Below, piece by piece: positions 26,042 to 35,768 of a stretch of 64,000 nucleotides of DNA. The stretch comes from Prosthecobacter sp. (GTDB lineage Bacteria; Verrucomicrobiota; Verrucomicrobiia; Verrucomicrobiales; Verrucomicrobiaceae). Position 1 is the stretch's first letter. Every line of letters begins with the position of its first letter. The stretch spans positions 21,176 to 85,175 of the forward strand of contig NZ_JAQSEA010000010.1 in NCBI RefSeq assembly GCF_029946185.1, given 5' to 3'. The notes beneath the pieces are model-generated. The model was not told where the DNA came from and did not search any database. It saw only the letters and a list, made by a program, of their open reading frames with translations. The translations under genes were made by a program, and so were the position numbers.

Positions 26042-26455
26042 ATGAATAACTCGATCAATCCGACCACGCGCGCCTTTCACCGGTATTTTGCGGAACTCGG
26101 CGCTGCCATGGCTGGCTATGCGGTGCTTATCATCGCGAGCCGTGTTCTTCTCTCCTCTGAAATCGGCCGGCAGTGGAATGGTGGGTGGCAGTGCGCTCTC
26201 TCACTGGCTCCTGCGATTCCTCTGGCCCTCGTGTTTCTTGCCGTCATTCGTTTTCTCAATGGAATGGACGAACTGGCGCGACGTATCGCTGTGGACTCAC
26301 TCGCCGTCGCCGGCGGCGTCACCGCAATGCTGGCGGCTTCCTATGGACTGATTGAGAGCACCGTGTTTCCACACGTGTCCGCATGGTGGACATTCATGAT
26401 GTTTATGAGCAGCTGGCTGATTGCTGCACTGGTCCTCAAACGCCGTTACCAATGA
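26042..26455 (+). CDS. Small polytopic membrane protein
   Basis: 137 aa, four hydrophobic helices; ends overlapping XRE gene start. Confidence 0.7.
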   Translation: MNNSINPTTRAFHRYFAELGAAMAGYAVLIIASRVLLSSEIGRQWNGGWQCALSLAPAIPLALVFLAVIRFLNGMDELARRIAVDSLAVAGGVTAMLAASYGLIESTVFPHVSAWWTFMMFMSSWLIAALVLKRRYQ

Positions 26456-26649
26456 AAAATAAATTGCGTGAACTGCGGGCGGAGAAGGCGTGGTCGCAGG
26501 GCGATCTCGCGGACAAGCTGGGCGTTTCTCGGCAGACCATCAACGCCATCGAAACGGAGAAATACGATCCCAGCCTGCCGCTCGCCTTCAAGGTGGCGAA
26601 GCTTTTCAAACGGCCGATTGAAGCGATCTTTGAGGACAATGAAAGATAA
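26452..26649 (+). CDS. XRE-family transcriptional regulator (short, YgzD-like)
   Basis: MKNKLRELRAEKAWSQGDLADKLGVSRQTINAIETEKYDPSLPLAFKVAKLFKRPIEAIFEDNER. Confidence 0.9.
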   Translation: MKNKLRELRAEKAWSQGDLADKLGVSRQTINAIETEKYDPSLPLAFKVAKLFKRPIEAIFEDNER

Positions 26650-26694
26650 AAGCAGCCGCCCTGCTGGGAACGCCAGCCCTTCGGCGGCGAGTTG

Positions 26695-26823
26695 ATGAAT
26701 CTGCTGGAGATGGCGACTTACCGATTCGAGGGATTTACCGTCGCGGATGCAAGCAAGTTTCGCTATCGCATCAGGCTGGAAGTCGAAGAGCGGCAGCAGA
26801 CCCACGATCCCTTGAAACTATGA
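26695..26823 (+). CDS. Possible 42-aa small protein
   Basis: MNLLEMATYRFEGFTVADASKFRYRIRLEVEERQQTHDPLKL; stop overlaps ATG of next small ORF (ATGA). Confidence 0.3.
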   Translation: MNLLEMATYRFEGFTVADASKFRYRIRLEVEERQQTHDPLKL

Positions 26824-27047
26824 ACGCCCAATGGCTAAGCGAAAAAGGCGTGGATCAAAATTGCTTGAAACAAATGCGGGCGGATGCACTTGCCGAAGCC
26901 AAAGACGCGGCAGCCTATGCAATGACGAGCGGATTGCCTGAACCTGCCGCGATCATGAACGACATCTATTGGGCAGTTGATTGCGCCACTTCTTCAACAC
27001 CTTGTGATCATGATCACTTCACCACGCCCAGCACCTCCAGCTCATGA
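26820..27047 (+). CDS. Small hypothetical protein
   Basis: 75 aa; overlaps 3' end of the minus-strand gene; weak support. Confidence 0.3.
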   Translation: MNAQWLSEKGVDQNCLKQMRADALAEAKDAAAYAMTSGLPEPAAIMNDIYWAVDCATSSTPCDHDHFTTPSTSSS

Positions 27048-29578
27048 ATGGACCAGTAGGTCCCTTTCCGTTCACCAGTCTGCAGGATGCGGATGTACTT
27101 GGCCTTCGTCGGTTTGGGGAAGAGATATTCGATGGCTCCGGCGTCGCCATTGGCTTGGAGCACGGGCTTCTCCCACTCGGTGCCGTTGAGTGACAGTTCG
27201 ATTTTGTACTGGCGCGGGTAATCGTTATGCGACTTTCCAGTGTCGAGCAACAGCCCGGAGATGTCAGTGGCTTCAGGAAGCTCGATCTGAAACCACATGT
27301 CCGGACTCTGCGAAGCATGCGTGTCCCAGCGGGTGGCGATGTCGCCATCAACGGCTTTGCCAACTTCCTTCGCGCCATGGCTGGCACTGAGCTTCCAGTC
27401 AGCACGGTTTTTCAGCGGCTGCGGGTACAGCGCCAGCAGTTCCTCGATGGTCCATGGTGTGATGCGCTTCGAGAGTTCTTTGCGCAAGGCCTCCACCTGT
27501 TTCTTCTGAACGAGCTTGCCGTTGTTGCCGAAAGCCTTGCGAATGTAGCTGGTGACGTCGGCGATCCATTGGTCGTTGTTCGTGGCCATCGGCACCATCT
27601 GTGCCTCGTAGGTCTTGCCATTGATCGGGCCGGCGAGGCCGTTCATCATCACGCGCACGATGGCGTCTCCTTGCACGGCCGTTTTGGAACCGGCAAGCGG
27701 TGGGGCCAGGGTGGCGCCTTCGCGACCAGCAATCGGCATGCCCGTGCCATCGAAGCCGTGGCAGGCGAAGCAAAGCGAGCGGAAAATTTCCTGTCCGCGC
27801 TCCAACTGCTTCTTCTCATCCTTCGTGAAGCTGCCGCTGATCTTCGGTGCTTCCACGAGCAACTGCGCGCCGATTTCCCTCACGCCAATGCTGAGCGATG
27901 TCATGAGCATGGTCTGCGCTTCGAGCTTCCAGTTCGGCCAGTTGAAGTGGCGGCTGGTGTAAAGTGTCTGCAGCACCACAGTCGGGTCCTTGTCCGCGCG
28001 CAGAGCTTTGATGTCGGCGATCAAAGCGGTGTCGCCTTTCTTCACCAGCGACTCCGCCACGCGGATGCCACTGGCGCGGAGCTGGGGATGCTCATCTTTC
28101 ATCGCCGTGTGGATGATCTCGGGCGTGATGGCATCGAGACCTTCAAGCGTCCACAGCGCGTGCAGTCGTGCGAGATGGTTGTCATTCTTCGCAGCCATCT
28201 CGATGAGTGCGGGCACCACGGACTTGTCATTCTTGACCACCAGCATGCGCTGTGCGGTGTCGCGCCAGAAGCCGTTCGGATGCGTGAGGTGGGCGACGAG
28301 TTGTGCGGGTGTCTCGCCGATCATCTTTGGCTGCGCGCCGGGTTTGAAATCTTTGTGCACCAGACGCCACACGCGGCCATGACCGGTGACGTGCTGCATT
28401 CCGGTAGGTTCGATGGCAGAGCGCAGGAAGCTTCCCGGCTTGACCCAGTTGCCTTCCTGAATAATGCCGCGATACGCATCGACGATATAGAGGCAGCCAT
28501 CCGGGCCGGTGGTCATGTTCAGCGGACGGAAATTCGGATCGCTGCTGCGGATGAACTCATCCATCTGCGCTTCATACGGATTGGTCACGGTGGTGATGCC
28601 ATCCTTCACCTCAACGGTGGAGCGGCGGATCAAACGACCCACCGGCTCTGGGAGGAAGACATTGCCATACAGTTCCTTGGGCAGGCGGTCACCTCGATAC
28701 ACCGTCTGTCCCGCACAGCCCGTGAAGTGATTCAAGCGCAAGTCTTCCGGTGAGTGAAAGCGTCCGGGGCCACCCTGGAAATCGCCCAGTGCGACGATGG
28801 GCCACACGGTGTCAAATTTCTCGCTCTTTTGCTGCGGCACGTTGATTGCGGCATAGAGGATCGGTGCCTGATAGTTCCACAGGCCCTTTTCGCCACCGGC
28901 ATTGCTCCACCACATCTTGCCGTAGTCATCCTGCGCCAGACCCCACTGGCCGCCATTCGGCGCGGTGTTTTCTTTGAGCGGCGCGTCCTTGCAATTCCAG
29001 CGCAGGCGGTAGCCGTTGTAGGTCGTGTAAATCCAGTTGTCGAGACCCCACACGAGGCCGCTGGGCTGATGCTCCATGTTGCCACCGCGCGGGCCGCCGA
29101 CATACCACGGCGCTTGCTCATCCGCCACGCCGTCACCATTCGCATCGCGATGCAGCGTGACGTCGTTCGTGTCCGTGATGCCCACCAGCACACGGTCATC
29201 CAGCGGCAGCACCATGCGGGGTAGCAGGATGTTGTCGAGATAGACGCTGTGCTTGTCGAAGACGCCATCGCCCTTGGTGGATTCATGCAGCGAGATGCGG
29301 CTCTTCGGCGTCAGTTCGTCCGTGCCGTCGATGTCCTGCATGTAGGTGCGCATCTCGACGATGTACATCTTGCCATTGCCATCGAAGGCGATGGCCGTGG
29401 GCTCCTTGATCGTCGGATCACTCAGCACCAGCTCCAGTGAGTAGCCGTCGGGCAGCTGGATCGTTTTCAGTTCCTCCTCGGCAGTCAGCGCCTTGATGGG
29501 GAAGGTGTAAGCCGGCTTCGTTTGAGCGAAGGCGGCGGTGCTCGCGAAGGCGAGGAAGGAAAGGAAGCGGAGGTGCAT
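27014..29578 (-). CDS. PVC-type heme-binding CxxCH protein with C-terminal F5/8 type C-like domain
   Basis: MHLRFLSFLAFASTAAFAQ signal; propeller-like part; cytochrome LCFACHGFDGTGMP; C-terminal discoidin-like WDTHASQSPDMWFQIELPEATDISGLLLDTG. Confidence 0.85.
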   Translation of the reverse strand: MHLRFLSFLAFASTAAFAQTKPAYTFPIKALTAEEELKTIQLPDGYSLELVLSDPTIKEPTAIAFDGNGKMYIVEMRTYMQDIDGTDELTPKSRISLHESTKGDGVFDKHSVYLDNILLPRMVLPLDDRVLVGITDTNDVTLHRDANGDGVADEQAPWYVGGPRGGNMEHQPSGLVWGLDNWIYTTYNGYRLRWNCKDAPLKENTAPNGGQWGLAQDDYGKMWWSNAGGEKGLWNYQAPILYAAINVPQQKSEKFDTVWPIVALGDFQGGPGRFHSPEDLRLNHFTGCAGQTVYRGDRLPKELYGNVFLPEPVGRLIRRSTVEVKDGITTVTNPYEAQMDEFIRSSDPNFRPLNMTTGPDGCLYIVDAYRGIIQEGNWVKPGSFLRSAIEPTGMQHVTGHGRVWRLVHKDFKPGAQPKMIGETPAQLVAHLTHPNGFWRDTAQRMLVVKNDKSVVPALIEMAAKNDNHLARLHALWTLEGLDAITPEIIHTAMKDEHPQLRASGIRVAESLVKKGDTALIADIKALRADKDPTVVLQTLYTSRHFNWPNWKLEAQTMLMTSLSIGVREIGAQLLVEAPKISGSFTKDEKKQLERGQEIFRSLCFACHGFDGTGMPIAGREGATLAPPLAGSKTAVQGDAIVRVMMNGLAGPINGKTYEAQMVPMATNNDQWIADVTSYIRKAFGNNGKLVQKKQVEALRKELSKRITPWTIEELLALYPQPLKNRADWKLSASHGAKEVGKAVDGDIATRWDTHASQSPDMWFQIELPEATDISGLLLDTGKSHNDYPRQYKIELSLNGTEWEKPVLQANGDAGAIEYLFPKPTKAKYIRILQTGERKGTYWSIHELEVLGVVK

Positions 29579-29670
29579 GACGAGCGGAGGTTGAAATATC
29601 GCCATTTACATACTGTCGCAACCGGCCGTTCGTTTGGTGACAGGCTGCCAATCTTTGTTAAAATCCGGCC

Positions 29671-30411
29671 ATGCCGCTGCCACGCCTCCAAGCCGAATTC
29701 TTCGCCCGGATCGCCGATCCGCAGGGCGTGCGGGCCGTCTTTGAGCACATGCCGGGCGTGTTCTTCTTCATGAAGGATGATCAGGGGCGTCACATCGCGG
29801 CGAACAGCGCCACGTATGAGCGCTTCGGCATCAAGAGCGAGCGCGATCTCATCGGCGCGATGGACGAGAAGTTCTTCCCGGCGGATGTCGCCAAGGCCTA
29901 CCGCGAAGACGACCAGAAGGTCATTCGCAGTGGCAAGCCGCTCATCAACCGCCTCGAAGTCTGGTATGACGAGCAGCGAAATTTAAACTGGTTCCTCTGC
30001 ACCAAGCTGCCCGTGCGCGACAGGCGGGGCAGAGTCATTGGCGTCATGGGCATCACGCGGCGCAATGAAGACCGCATGCGGCAGCACGATGTGCGAGAAG
30101 TGGCCGCCGCTGTGAAATATGCCAGCGAACACTGCCAGGAGGTCATCACCACTGCGGAGCTCGCCCGCGCAGCCGGAGTTTCCGAGCGCCACCTGCATCG
30201 CAAACTCCGCGCCGCTCTCGGCCTCAGTCCCTATGAGCTGCTGCTGCGCACTCGCATTCAATCCGCCGCCGAGGCCCTTGCCAAGACGTCAACGCCCATC
30301 ATCCAGATCGCCCTCGATCACGGCTTCTGCGATCAAAGCGCCTTCACCCAGCAGTTCCGCAAACGCACCGGCATGACTCCGAAGGAGTTCCGCACGCGGC
30401 ATCACGGGTGA
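29671..30411 (+). CDS. AraC-family transcriptional regulator with N-terminal PAS domain
   Basis: PAS region MPGVFFFMKDDQGRHIAANSATYERFG; C-terminal ARAAGVSERHLHRKLRAALGLSPYELL...FCDQSAFTQQFRKRTGMTPKEFR. Confidence 0.9.
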   Translation: MPLPRLQAEFFARIADPQGVRAVFEHMPGVFFFMKDDQGRHIAANSATYERFGIKSERDLIGAMDEKFFPADVAKAYREDDQKVIRSGKPLINRLEVWYDEQRNLNWFLCTKLPVRDRRGRVIGVMGITRRNEDRMRQHDVREVAAAVKYASEHCQEVITTAELARAAGVSERHLHRKLRAALGLSPYELLLRTRIQSAAEALAKTSTPIIQIALDHGFCDQSAFTQQFRKRTGMTPKEFRTRHHG

Positions 30412-31061
30412 GACTGCTCACTGTCTGCGGCGCGAATGGCCGCCAGCCTCTGTCGCAAGCTGTTGGCGGCAGACGTGTCTGGCAGCAGAGACTCATCCAG
30501 CGTGAGTGTTAATTCCCAGCCGCCATGAGGCTGCCTGACATGGGCCGCGCCAAGGCTGCTCCACCAGGTGAGCATCACATAATTATCATCCAGCACGTGC
30601 CCCACGAACTGCCGGATGCCAATGGCGTACGCATGCTCCCAGATGGCCGCGAGCAACAGGGTGCCAGCACCCTGCCCTTGAAATTCATCCGCCACGGTGA
30701 AGGAAACCTCTGCCATTTCTGCATTCTCGGCGGAGCGCCAGAACGAGCCACCTCCTACGCCGGGAACATCGTCGTTGTCTTCGATCACAATGATCCAGCT
30801 CGCATGCTGCCCCTGATCTTCCGCACAGAGACGGTCGATGAAGGTTGGATTGGCCCCACGGAAGCTTGTCCAGAACCTGAAGTAAGTGGATTCAGGCGAA
30901 AGCCGCTTGAAGGCATCGATGATCCGCTCCCGATCATCCGGAAGCAGCGGACGCAGGAGCACGGGAAGTTGGTCGCGAAGATGCAGTCGATAGTGGTCCA
31001 GCAAAATGGGGATGTTTGAGTTGAAGCCAACTAGAGACCAATTGGCCGTCTGATCAACCAC
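30402..31061 (-). CDS. GNAT-family N-acetyltransferase
   Basis: LLRPLLPDDRERIIDAFKRLSPESTYFRFW; AEVSFTVADEFQGQGAGTLLLAAI (acetyl-CoA motif). Start uncertain (GTG 31061 suggested; ORF open to 31232). Confidence 0.8.
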   Translation of the reverse strand: MVDQTANWSLVGFNSNIPILLDHYRLHLRDQLPVLLRPLLPDDRERIIDAFKRLSPESTYFRFWTSFRGANPTFIDRLCAEDQGQHASWIIVIEDNDDVPGVGGGSFWRSAENAEMAEVSFTVADEFQGQGAGTLLLAAIWEHAYAIGIRQFVGHVLDDNYVMLTWWSSLGAAHVRQPHGGWELTLTLDESLLPDTSAANSLRQRLAAIRAADSEQSHP

Positions 31062-31112
31062 GACAAAGCAATCGTGTTTGTGAGAAGGCGCATCCGTGTC
31101 TAGCCTGCACCG

Positions 31113-33290
31113 ATGCCAGCCCCACGAAAAACCTCCAAATCCGAAGTCCTGCGCGGACTCGTGGATCGCGTGGTGTTTCACAATGAGGACAACGGCTACT
31201 GCATCTTGAAAATCGTCCCCCAAGGCCGGCACGATGTCGTGAGCCTGATCGGCAAAGCACCGCGCGTCGTGGCCGGAGAGGAATTCGAAGCCAGGGGCAT
31301 CTGGGAGCCGAACCGCGACTTTGGCCCGCAGTTCAAGGCGGAGGCCATCAAGCTCACGCGCCCGGATTCCCTGGCAGGAATCGAGCGCTACCTCGGCAGC
31401 GGCTTGATCGAGGGCATCGGGCCGAAGTATGCGAAGCGTTTGGTGGAGAAATTCGGCCCCAAGGTCTTCGACATCATCGAGAACGAATCGAAAAAACTCG
31501 AAGACGTGGAAGGCGTGGGCAAGAAGCGCCGCATCGAAATCCGCGCCTCATGGATCAAGCAGAAGTCGATTCACGGCATCATGCTCTTCCTGCATCAGCA
31601 CGGCATCAGTTCATCGCGGGCCCTGCGCATCTACAAAACCTACGGCGAAGAGTCGCAGGCGGTGCTGAAGGAGAACCCCTACCGTCTGGCGCAGGACATC
31701 CGCGGTATCGGCTTTAAAACGGCAGACGACATCGCTTATCAACTCGGCGTCGCCGAAGACGCGCCCGAGCGGATCAAAGCAGGCATTCTGCACGTGCTCG
31801 AAACTGCCGCCAGCAGCGGCCATTGCTGCCTGCCAGAAACCAGCGTCATCCAAAAAGCCATCGACCTGCTTGGCGTGGAAGCCTTGATAGCACCACAGGT
31901 CGAAGCCCTCATCGCGGGCGATCAGATTGAGCGCCACGAAACGTTCCTTTATTTACCCTACCTGCGCGCCGCCGAACAAAGCATCGCGGCAAATGTGAAG
32001 TCGCTCGCCGCCCTGCCTGCGGCCTATCCGAGCATCGACGAAGACGCCGCCTTGGCCTGGGTGATGAAGAAGACGGGCAAGGAACTCGCCGAAAGCCAGC
32101 AGCGCGCCGTGCGCGAGGCCCTGCGGCAGCGCCTGCTCATCATCACTGGCGGCCCCGGTGTCGGCAAGACCACCATCCTGCGCAGCATCCTCCTCATTTT
32201 ACAAAGCAAGCAGATCAAACTCGTGCTCGCCGCACCCACCGGCCGTGCAGCCAAGCGCCTCACCGAAAGCACTGGCCTGGAGGCCAAGACGCTGCATCGC
32301 CTGCTCGAATACCAAGGCGAAGGCCAATGGGGCAGGCATCGTGGCAAGCCGCTCGCTGGCCATCTCTTCGTCGTGGATGAAGCATCGATGATTGATGCAC
32401 CTCTCATGGCGCAGTTTCTCTCCGCGCTTCCCGAGGGCGCGCATCTGCTCATCGTGGGAGATGCGGATCAGCTCCCGTCCGTCGGTCCGGGCATGGTGCT
32501 GTATGATTTAATCTCCAGTGAAAAAGTGCCGTGCGTCAAGCTCACCGAGATCTTCCGTCAGGCCGCCAGCAGCCGCATCATCACCAGCGCGCATGCCATC
32601 AATCGCGGTCAGGTGCCCGATCTGAAGCCTTCGCGCAACAGCGACTTCTTTTTCCTCCAAGAGAGCGAGCCGGAGGAGATCAAGCACACGCTCGTCGAAC
32701 TGGCGCACACGCGACTCGCCACCAAATACGGCCTCGATCCCATCCGCGACATCCAGGTGCTCACGCCGATGAATCGCAACCTCCTCGGCACCATCTCGCT
32801 CAATCAATCACTGCAGCTCGCGCTCAATCCGCCCAACGAATTGAAGTTCGAGATCGAGCGCTTCGGCGTGACCTTCCGCGTGGGCGACAAGGTCATCCAA
32901 ACCCACAACAACTACGACAAGGAAGTCTTCAATGGAGACATCGGCCACATCGTCACCATCGATGCCGACCCGGTGAAGATCCACGTCCGCTACGATGCCG
33001 ACCGCCTCGTCGAATACGAGCCCGGAGAGCTTGATGAACTCCAGCTTGCCTACGCTCTCAGCATTCACAAAAGCCAGGGCAGCGAGTTCCTCTGCGTCAT
33101 CATTCCCGTCAGCACCCAGCACTACGTGCTGCTGGAGCGCAGCCTGATCTACACCGCCATCACTCGCGCGAAGAAACTATGCGTCCTCGTCGGGGATGAA
33201 CGCGCCATGTCGCTCGCTGTGAGCAAGCAGGAAAGTCGCAAGCGCTGGACGGGGCTGCGCGGATTATTGTGCTCGTCATCCGGCGGATGA
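31113..33290 (+). CDS. recD2: RecD2-type ATP-dependent DNA helicase
   Basis: OB-like N-terminus, HhH region, Walker A TGGPGVGKTTI, VDEASMID, C-terminal AYALSIHKSQGSEF and TAITRAKKLCVLVG. Confidence 0.92.
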   Translation: MPAPRKTSKSEVLRGLVDRVVFHNEDNGYCILKIVPQGRHDVVSLIGKAPRVVAGEEFEARGIWEPNRDFGPQFKAEAIKLTRPDSLAGIERYLGSGLIEGIGPKYAKRLVEKFGPKVFDIIENESKKLEDVEGVGKKRRIEIRASWIKQKSIHGIMLFLHQHGISSSRALRIYKTYGEESQAVLKENPYRLAQDIRGIGFKTADDIAYQLGVAEDAPERIKAGILHVLETAASSGHCCLPETSVIQKAIDLLGVEALIAPQVEALIAGDQIERHETFLYLPYLRAAEQSIAANVKSLAALPAAYPSIDEDAALAWVMKKTGKELAESQQRAVREALRQRLLIITGGPGVGKTTILRSILLILQSKQIKLVLAAPTGRAAKRLTESTGLEAKTLHRLLEYQGEGQWGRHRGKPLAGHLFVVDEASMIDAPLMAQFLSALPEGAHLLIVGDADQLPSVGPGMVLYDLISSEKVPCVKLTEIFRQAASSRIITSAHAINRGQVPDLKPSRNSDFFFLQESEPEEIKHTLVELAHTRLATKYGLDPIRDIQVLTPMNRNLLGTISLNQSLQLALNPPNELKFEIERFGVTFRVGDKVIQTHNNYDKEVFNGDIGHIVTIDADPVKIHVRYDADRLVEYEPGELDELQLAYALSIHKSQGSEFLCVIIPVSTQHYVLLERSLIYTAITRAKKLCVLVGDERAMSLAVSKQESRKRWTGLRGLLCSSSGG

Positions 33291-33296
33291 TCGGAT

Positions 33297-34649
33297 ATGA
33301 ATCCCGGCATGACGGATCAAGCTCAGCTTTCCACGGCCTGGTTGAGACAGGCTTGCCACACGCGGCGCAAAGTGAACGTCGGCTGGTGGCTGGCACGGGC
33401 AATGCCTCTGCTGGTGGTGGCGGGTGTGCTCGGATTTGCCGTGATTTTTGTACTGCGCTCACGTGGCATGGAGCTGGGGTGGAGCCAGGTCTGGCCATGG
33501 GTGGCGTCTGTCTTTGCAGCTTTAATGCTCACAGGCTGGCTGCTGGCGCGGCGGCAGTTTATTAGCTCGTCGCAGGCCTTGGTGCGGTTGGAGTCAGAGC
33601 TCCAGCTTCACAATGCGCTGACCACCGCTGCCGCCAGCCGAGGTGTCTGGCCGGCATTGGTCGCAAAGGTGGACGATGGCTGGCGCTGGCGCTGGCGGGC
33701 CGTGGGCGGCCCTGTCATTTCATTCGCTGCCAGCCTTGCTCTGGCGGTCTGGCTGCCGGTGGCGCAGGACGTTGAAGCCAAGGGGCCGACGGTGGAGCCG
33801 CAGGCCTGGGCGCAGATGGAAGACTGGCTGGAGAAGCTGAAGGAAGACAAGATCGTCACTGAAGAGGAAAAGGAAGAGCAGCTGGCAAAGATCGCCGAAC
33901 TGCGCAATCAGCCGCCGGAAAAGTGGTTCAGCCATGAGAGCCTCAACGCAGGAGACACGCTCAAGGAGCAACTGCAGCGTGACATCAAACAAATGGCGCA
34001 AAATCTGAGCACGGCGGAGCGCAGCCTCAATGCACTGAAAAATTATGCCGATCAGCTTTCCGTGGAAGCCAAGGAGCAGCTGCTCAAAGACTTTGATCAG
34101 GCGCTGGCGGACATGAAGTCGAGCGCACTGGAGCTTGATCCTGAGCTGCTGAAGTCGATTGCGGCCCTCGATCCGAAGAATCTGAAAGGTCTGACGCAAG
34201 AGCAGATGAAACAGCTAAGCGAGTCGATGAAGAAAAAGGCCGGAAGCTGCAATGGCATGTGCAAAAATCCCGGCTTTCTCGGCGATGGCGAAGGCGAGGA
34301 TGATGAGCTGGCAGACCTGCTGAAAAAGAATGGCCAGGGTCAAGGTGATGGAGAAGGCCCCGGCAATGGCGGAATCACGCGCGGACCGGGGACGGCACCG
34401 CTGACGCTGTCCGATGAAGAGAATAATTTCGGCACCAACAAGAACGAGGCGGTGTCGAACACCGATCTGTCGCGCGCTCAGGTGGGCGACATGCTGGCGC
34501 TGCAAAATGGCAGGCATGGCGTGGACAAATCCGCCAAAGGCCCCCAGGCCGCCGGTGTGGTGCAAGACGCCGGACAAGGTGGCGAGCAGGTCTGGCGCGA
34601 GTCCTTGACGCCAGAAGAGAAGGCCGTGCTGAAGCGCGTGTTTCGCTGA
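33297..34649 (+). CDS. Membrane protein with coiled-coil and Gly-rich region (first gene of MoxR/VWA operon)
   Basis: Two N-terminal TM segments, charged helix-rich middle, GQGQGDGEGPGNGG linker. Confidence 0.7.
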   Translation: MNPGMTDQAQLSTAWLRQACHTRRKVNVGWWLARAMPLLVVAGVLGFAVIFVLRSRGMELGWSQVWPWVASVFAALMLTGWLLARRQFISSSQALVRLESELQLHNALTTAAASRGVWPALVAKVDDGWRWRWRAVGGPVISFAASLALAVWLPVAQDVEAKGPTVEPQAWAQMEDWLEKLKEDKIVTEEEKEEQLAKIAELRNQPPEKWFSHESLNAGDTLKEQLQRDIKQMAQNLSTAERSLNALKNYADQLSVEAKEQLLKDFDQALADMKSSALELDPELLKSIAALDPKNLKGLTQEQMKQLSESMKKKAGSCNGMCKNPGFLGDGEGEDDELADLLKKNGQGQGDGEGPGNGGITRGPGTAPLTLSDEENNFGTNKNEAVSNTDLSRAQVGDMLALQNGRHGVDKSAKGPQAAGVVQDAGQGGEQVWRESLTPEEKAVLKRVFR

Positions 34650-34751
34650 GCTGCGGGTCATTCGCTGACGTGTATGGCATCGTTTGTGAAATGTGTGTGA
34701 ACTGCGGTTTTCAACTCGACTCATGCGTTGGTTCTTGTTTTAGTCGGATGA

Positions 34752-35768
34752 ATGACAGACGCCTACGCTTCAGACTCAGAAATCCAGTCGGCATCCCTAC
34801 CTGTTGATGCCCTGCGCCGCGCCTTGAACGAGGTGCTGTTTGGACAGAGTGAACTCATCGAGCTGATGCTTTGCGGCGTCATCGCACGTGGGCATGTGCT
34901 GCTCGAAGGCCTGCCGGGCTTGGGAAAAACCGAACTGGTGAAAGGGCTCTCAAAGGCGCTGAACCTCACCACGCGCCGCGTGCAGTTCACACCGGACCTG
35001 CTGCCGGGAGACATCACGGGGAATCCGGTGCTGCAGGAGGTGGATGGCAAACGCGAGTTCGTCTTTCAACCTGGGCCGGTATTTACGAATCTGCTGCTCG
35101 CAGATGAAATCAACCGCGCCTCTCCCAAGACGCAGTCCGCATTGCTTGAAGCCATGCAAGAGCGCCGCGTGACGGTGCTCGGGCAGACGCACGTGCTGCC
35201 AGATCCGTTCTTCGTGCTCGCCACGCAGAACCCCATCGAACTCGAAGGCACCTACCCGCTGCCGGAGGCGCAGGTGGACCGCTTTTTGTTCAAGCTGGAG
35301 GTGCTGCGCAATTCGGCCGCGACGCTCGCGAAGATCGTGACCCAGCGCGAACTCGGCGTAGAGCCGCAGGTGGCCTCGGTCGTCACTCGCGAGGCGTTTG
35401 CGCAGATCCAGGCGACGGCGCGGCGCATCTTCCTGCCTGAGATCGTCGCAGACTACATTGCGCGCATTGTGGATGCCACGCATCCCGGCCAGTCCCAGGC
35501 ATCGCAGGGTGTGCGCTTCGGGGCCAGTCCGCGCGCCGCGCTGAGTCTGGCGGCGGCGTCCAAGGCGCGCGCGCTGATGAACGGCAGGCCCAATGCGAGC
35601 TTTGAAGACGTGCAGGCGCTGGCCCTCCCTGTGCTCAATCACCGTGTGCTGCTGGACTACACCGCACGCATGGATGGCAAAACGAGTGTCGGCGTGGTGC
35701 GTGCCATCCTGGCGGAAGTGCCGGTGCAAAATCTCGCCACACCCCGCACCCTGAAGGAGGCGGCATGA
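34752..35768 (+). CDS. MoxR-family AAA+ ATPase
   Basis: LLEGLPGLGKTELVKGL; LLADEINRASPKTQSALLEAMQERRVTV; ATQNPIELEGTYPLPEAQVDRF. Confidence 0.95.
   Translation: MTDAYASDSEIQSASLPVDALRRALNEVLFGQSELIELMLCGVIARGHVLLEGLPGLGKTELVKGLSKALNLTTRRVQFTPDLLPGDITGNPVLQEVDGKREFVFQPGPVFTNLLLADEINRASPKTQSALLEAMQERRVTVLGQTHVLPDPFFVLATQNPIELEGTYPLPEAQVDRFLFKLEVLRNSAATLAKIVTQRELGVEPQVASVVTREAFAQIQATARRIFLPEIVADYIARIVDATHPGQSQASQGVRFGASPRAALSLAAASKARALMNGRPNASFEDVQALALPVLNHRVLLDYTARMDGKTSVGVVRAILAEVPVQNLATPRTLKEAA

Noticed and set aside
27227-28753. 508-aa plus-strand ORF
   Set aside because: Antisense shadow of the second heme-binding protein gene.
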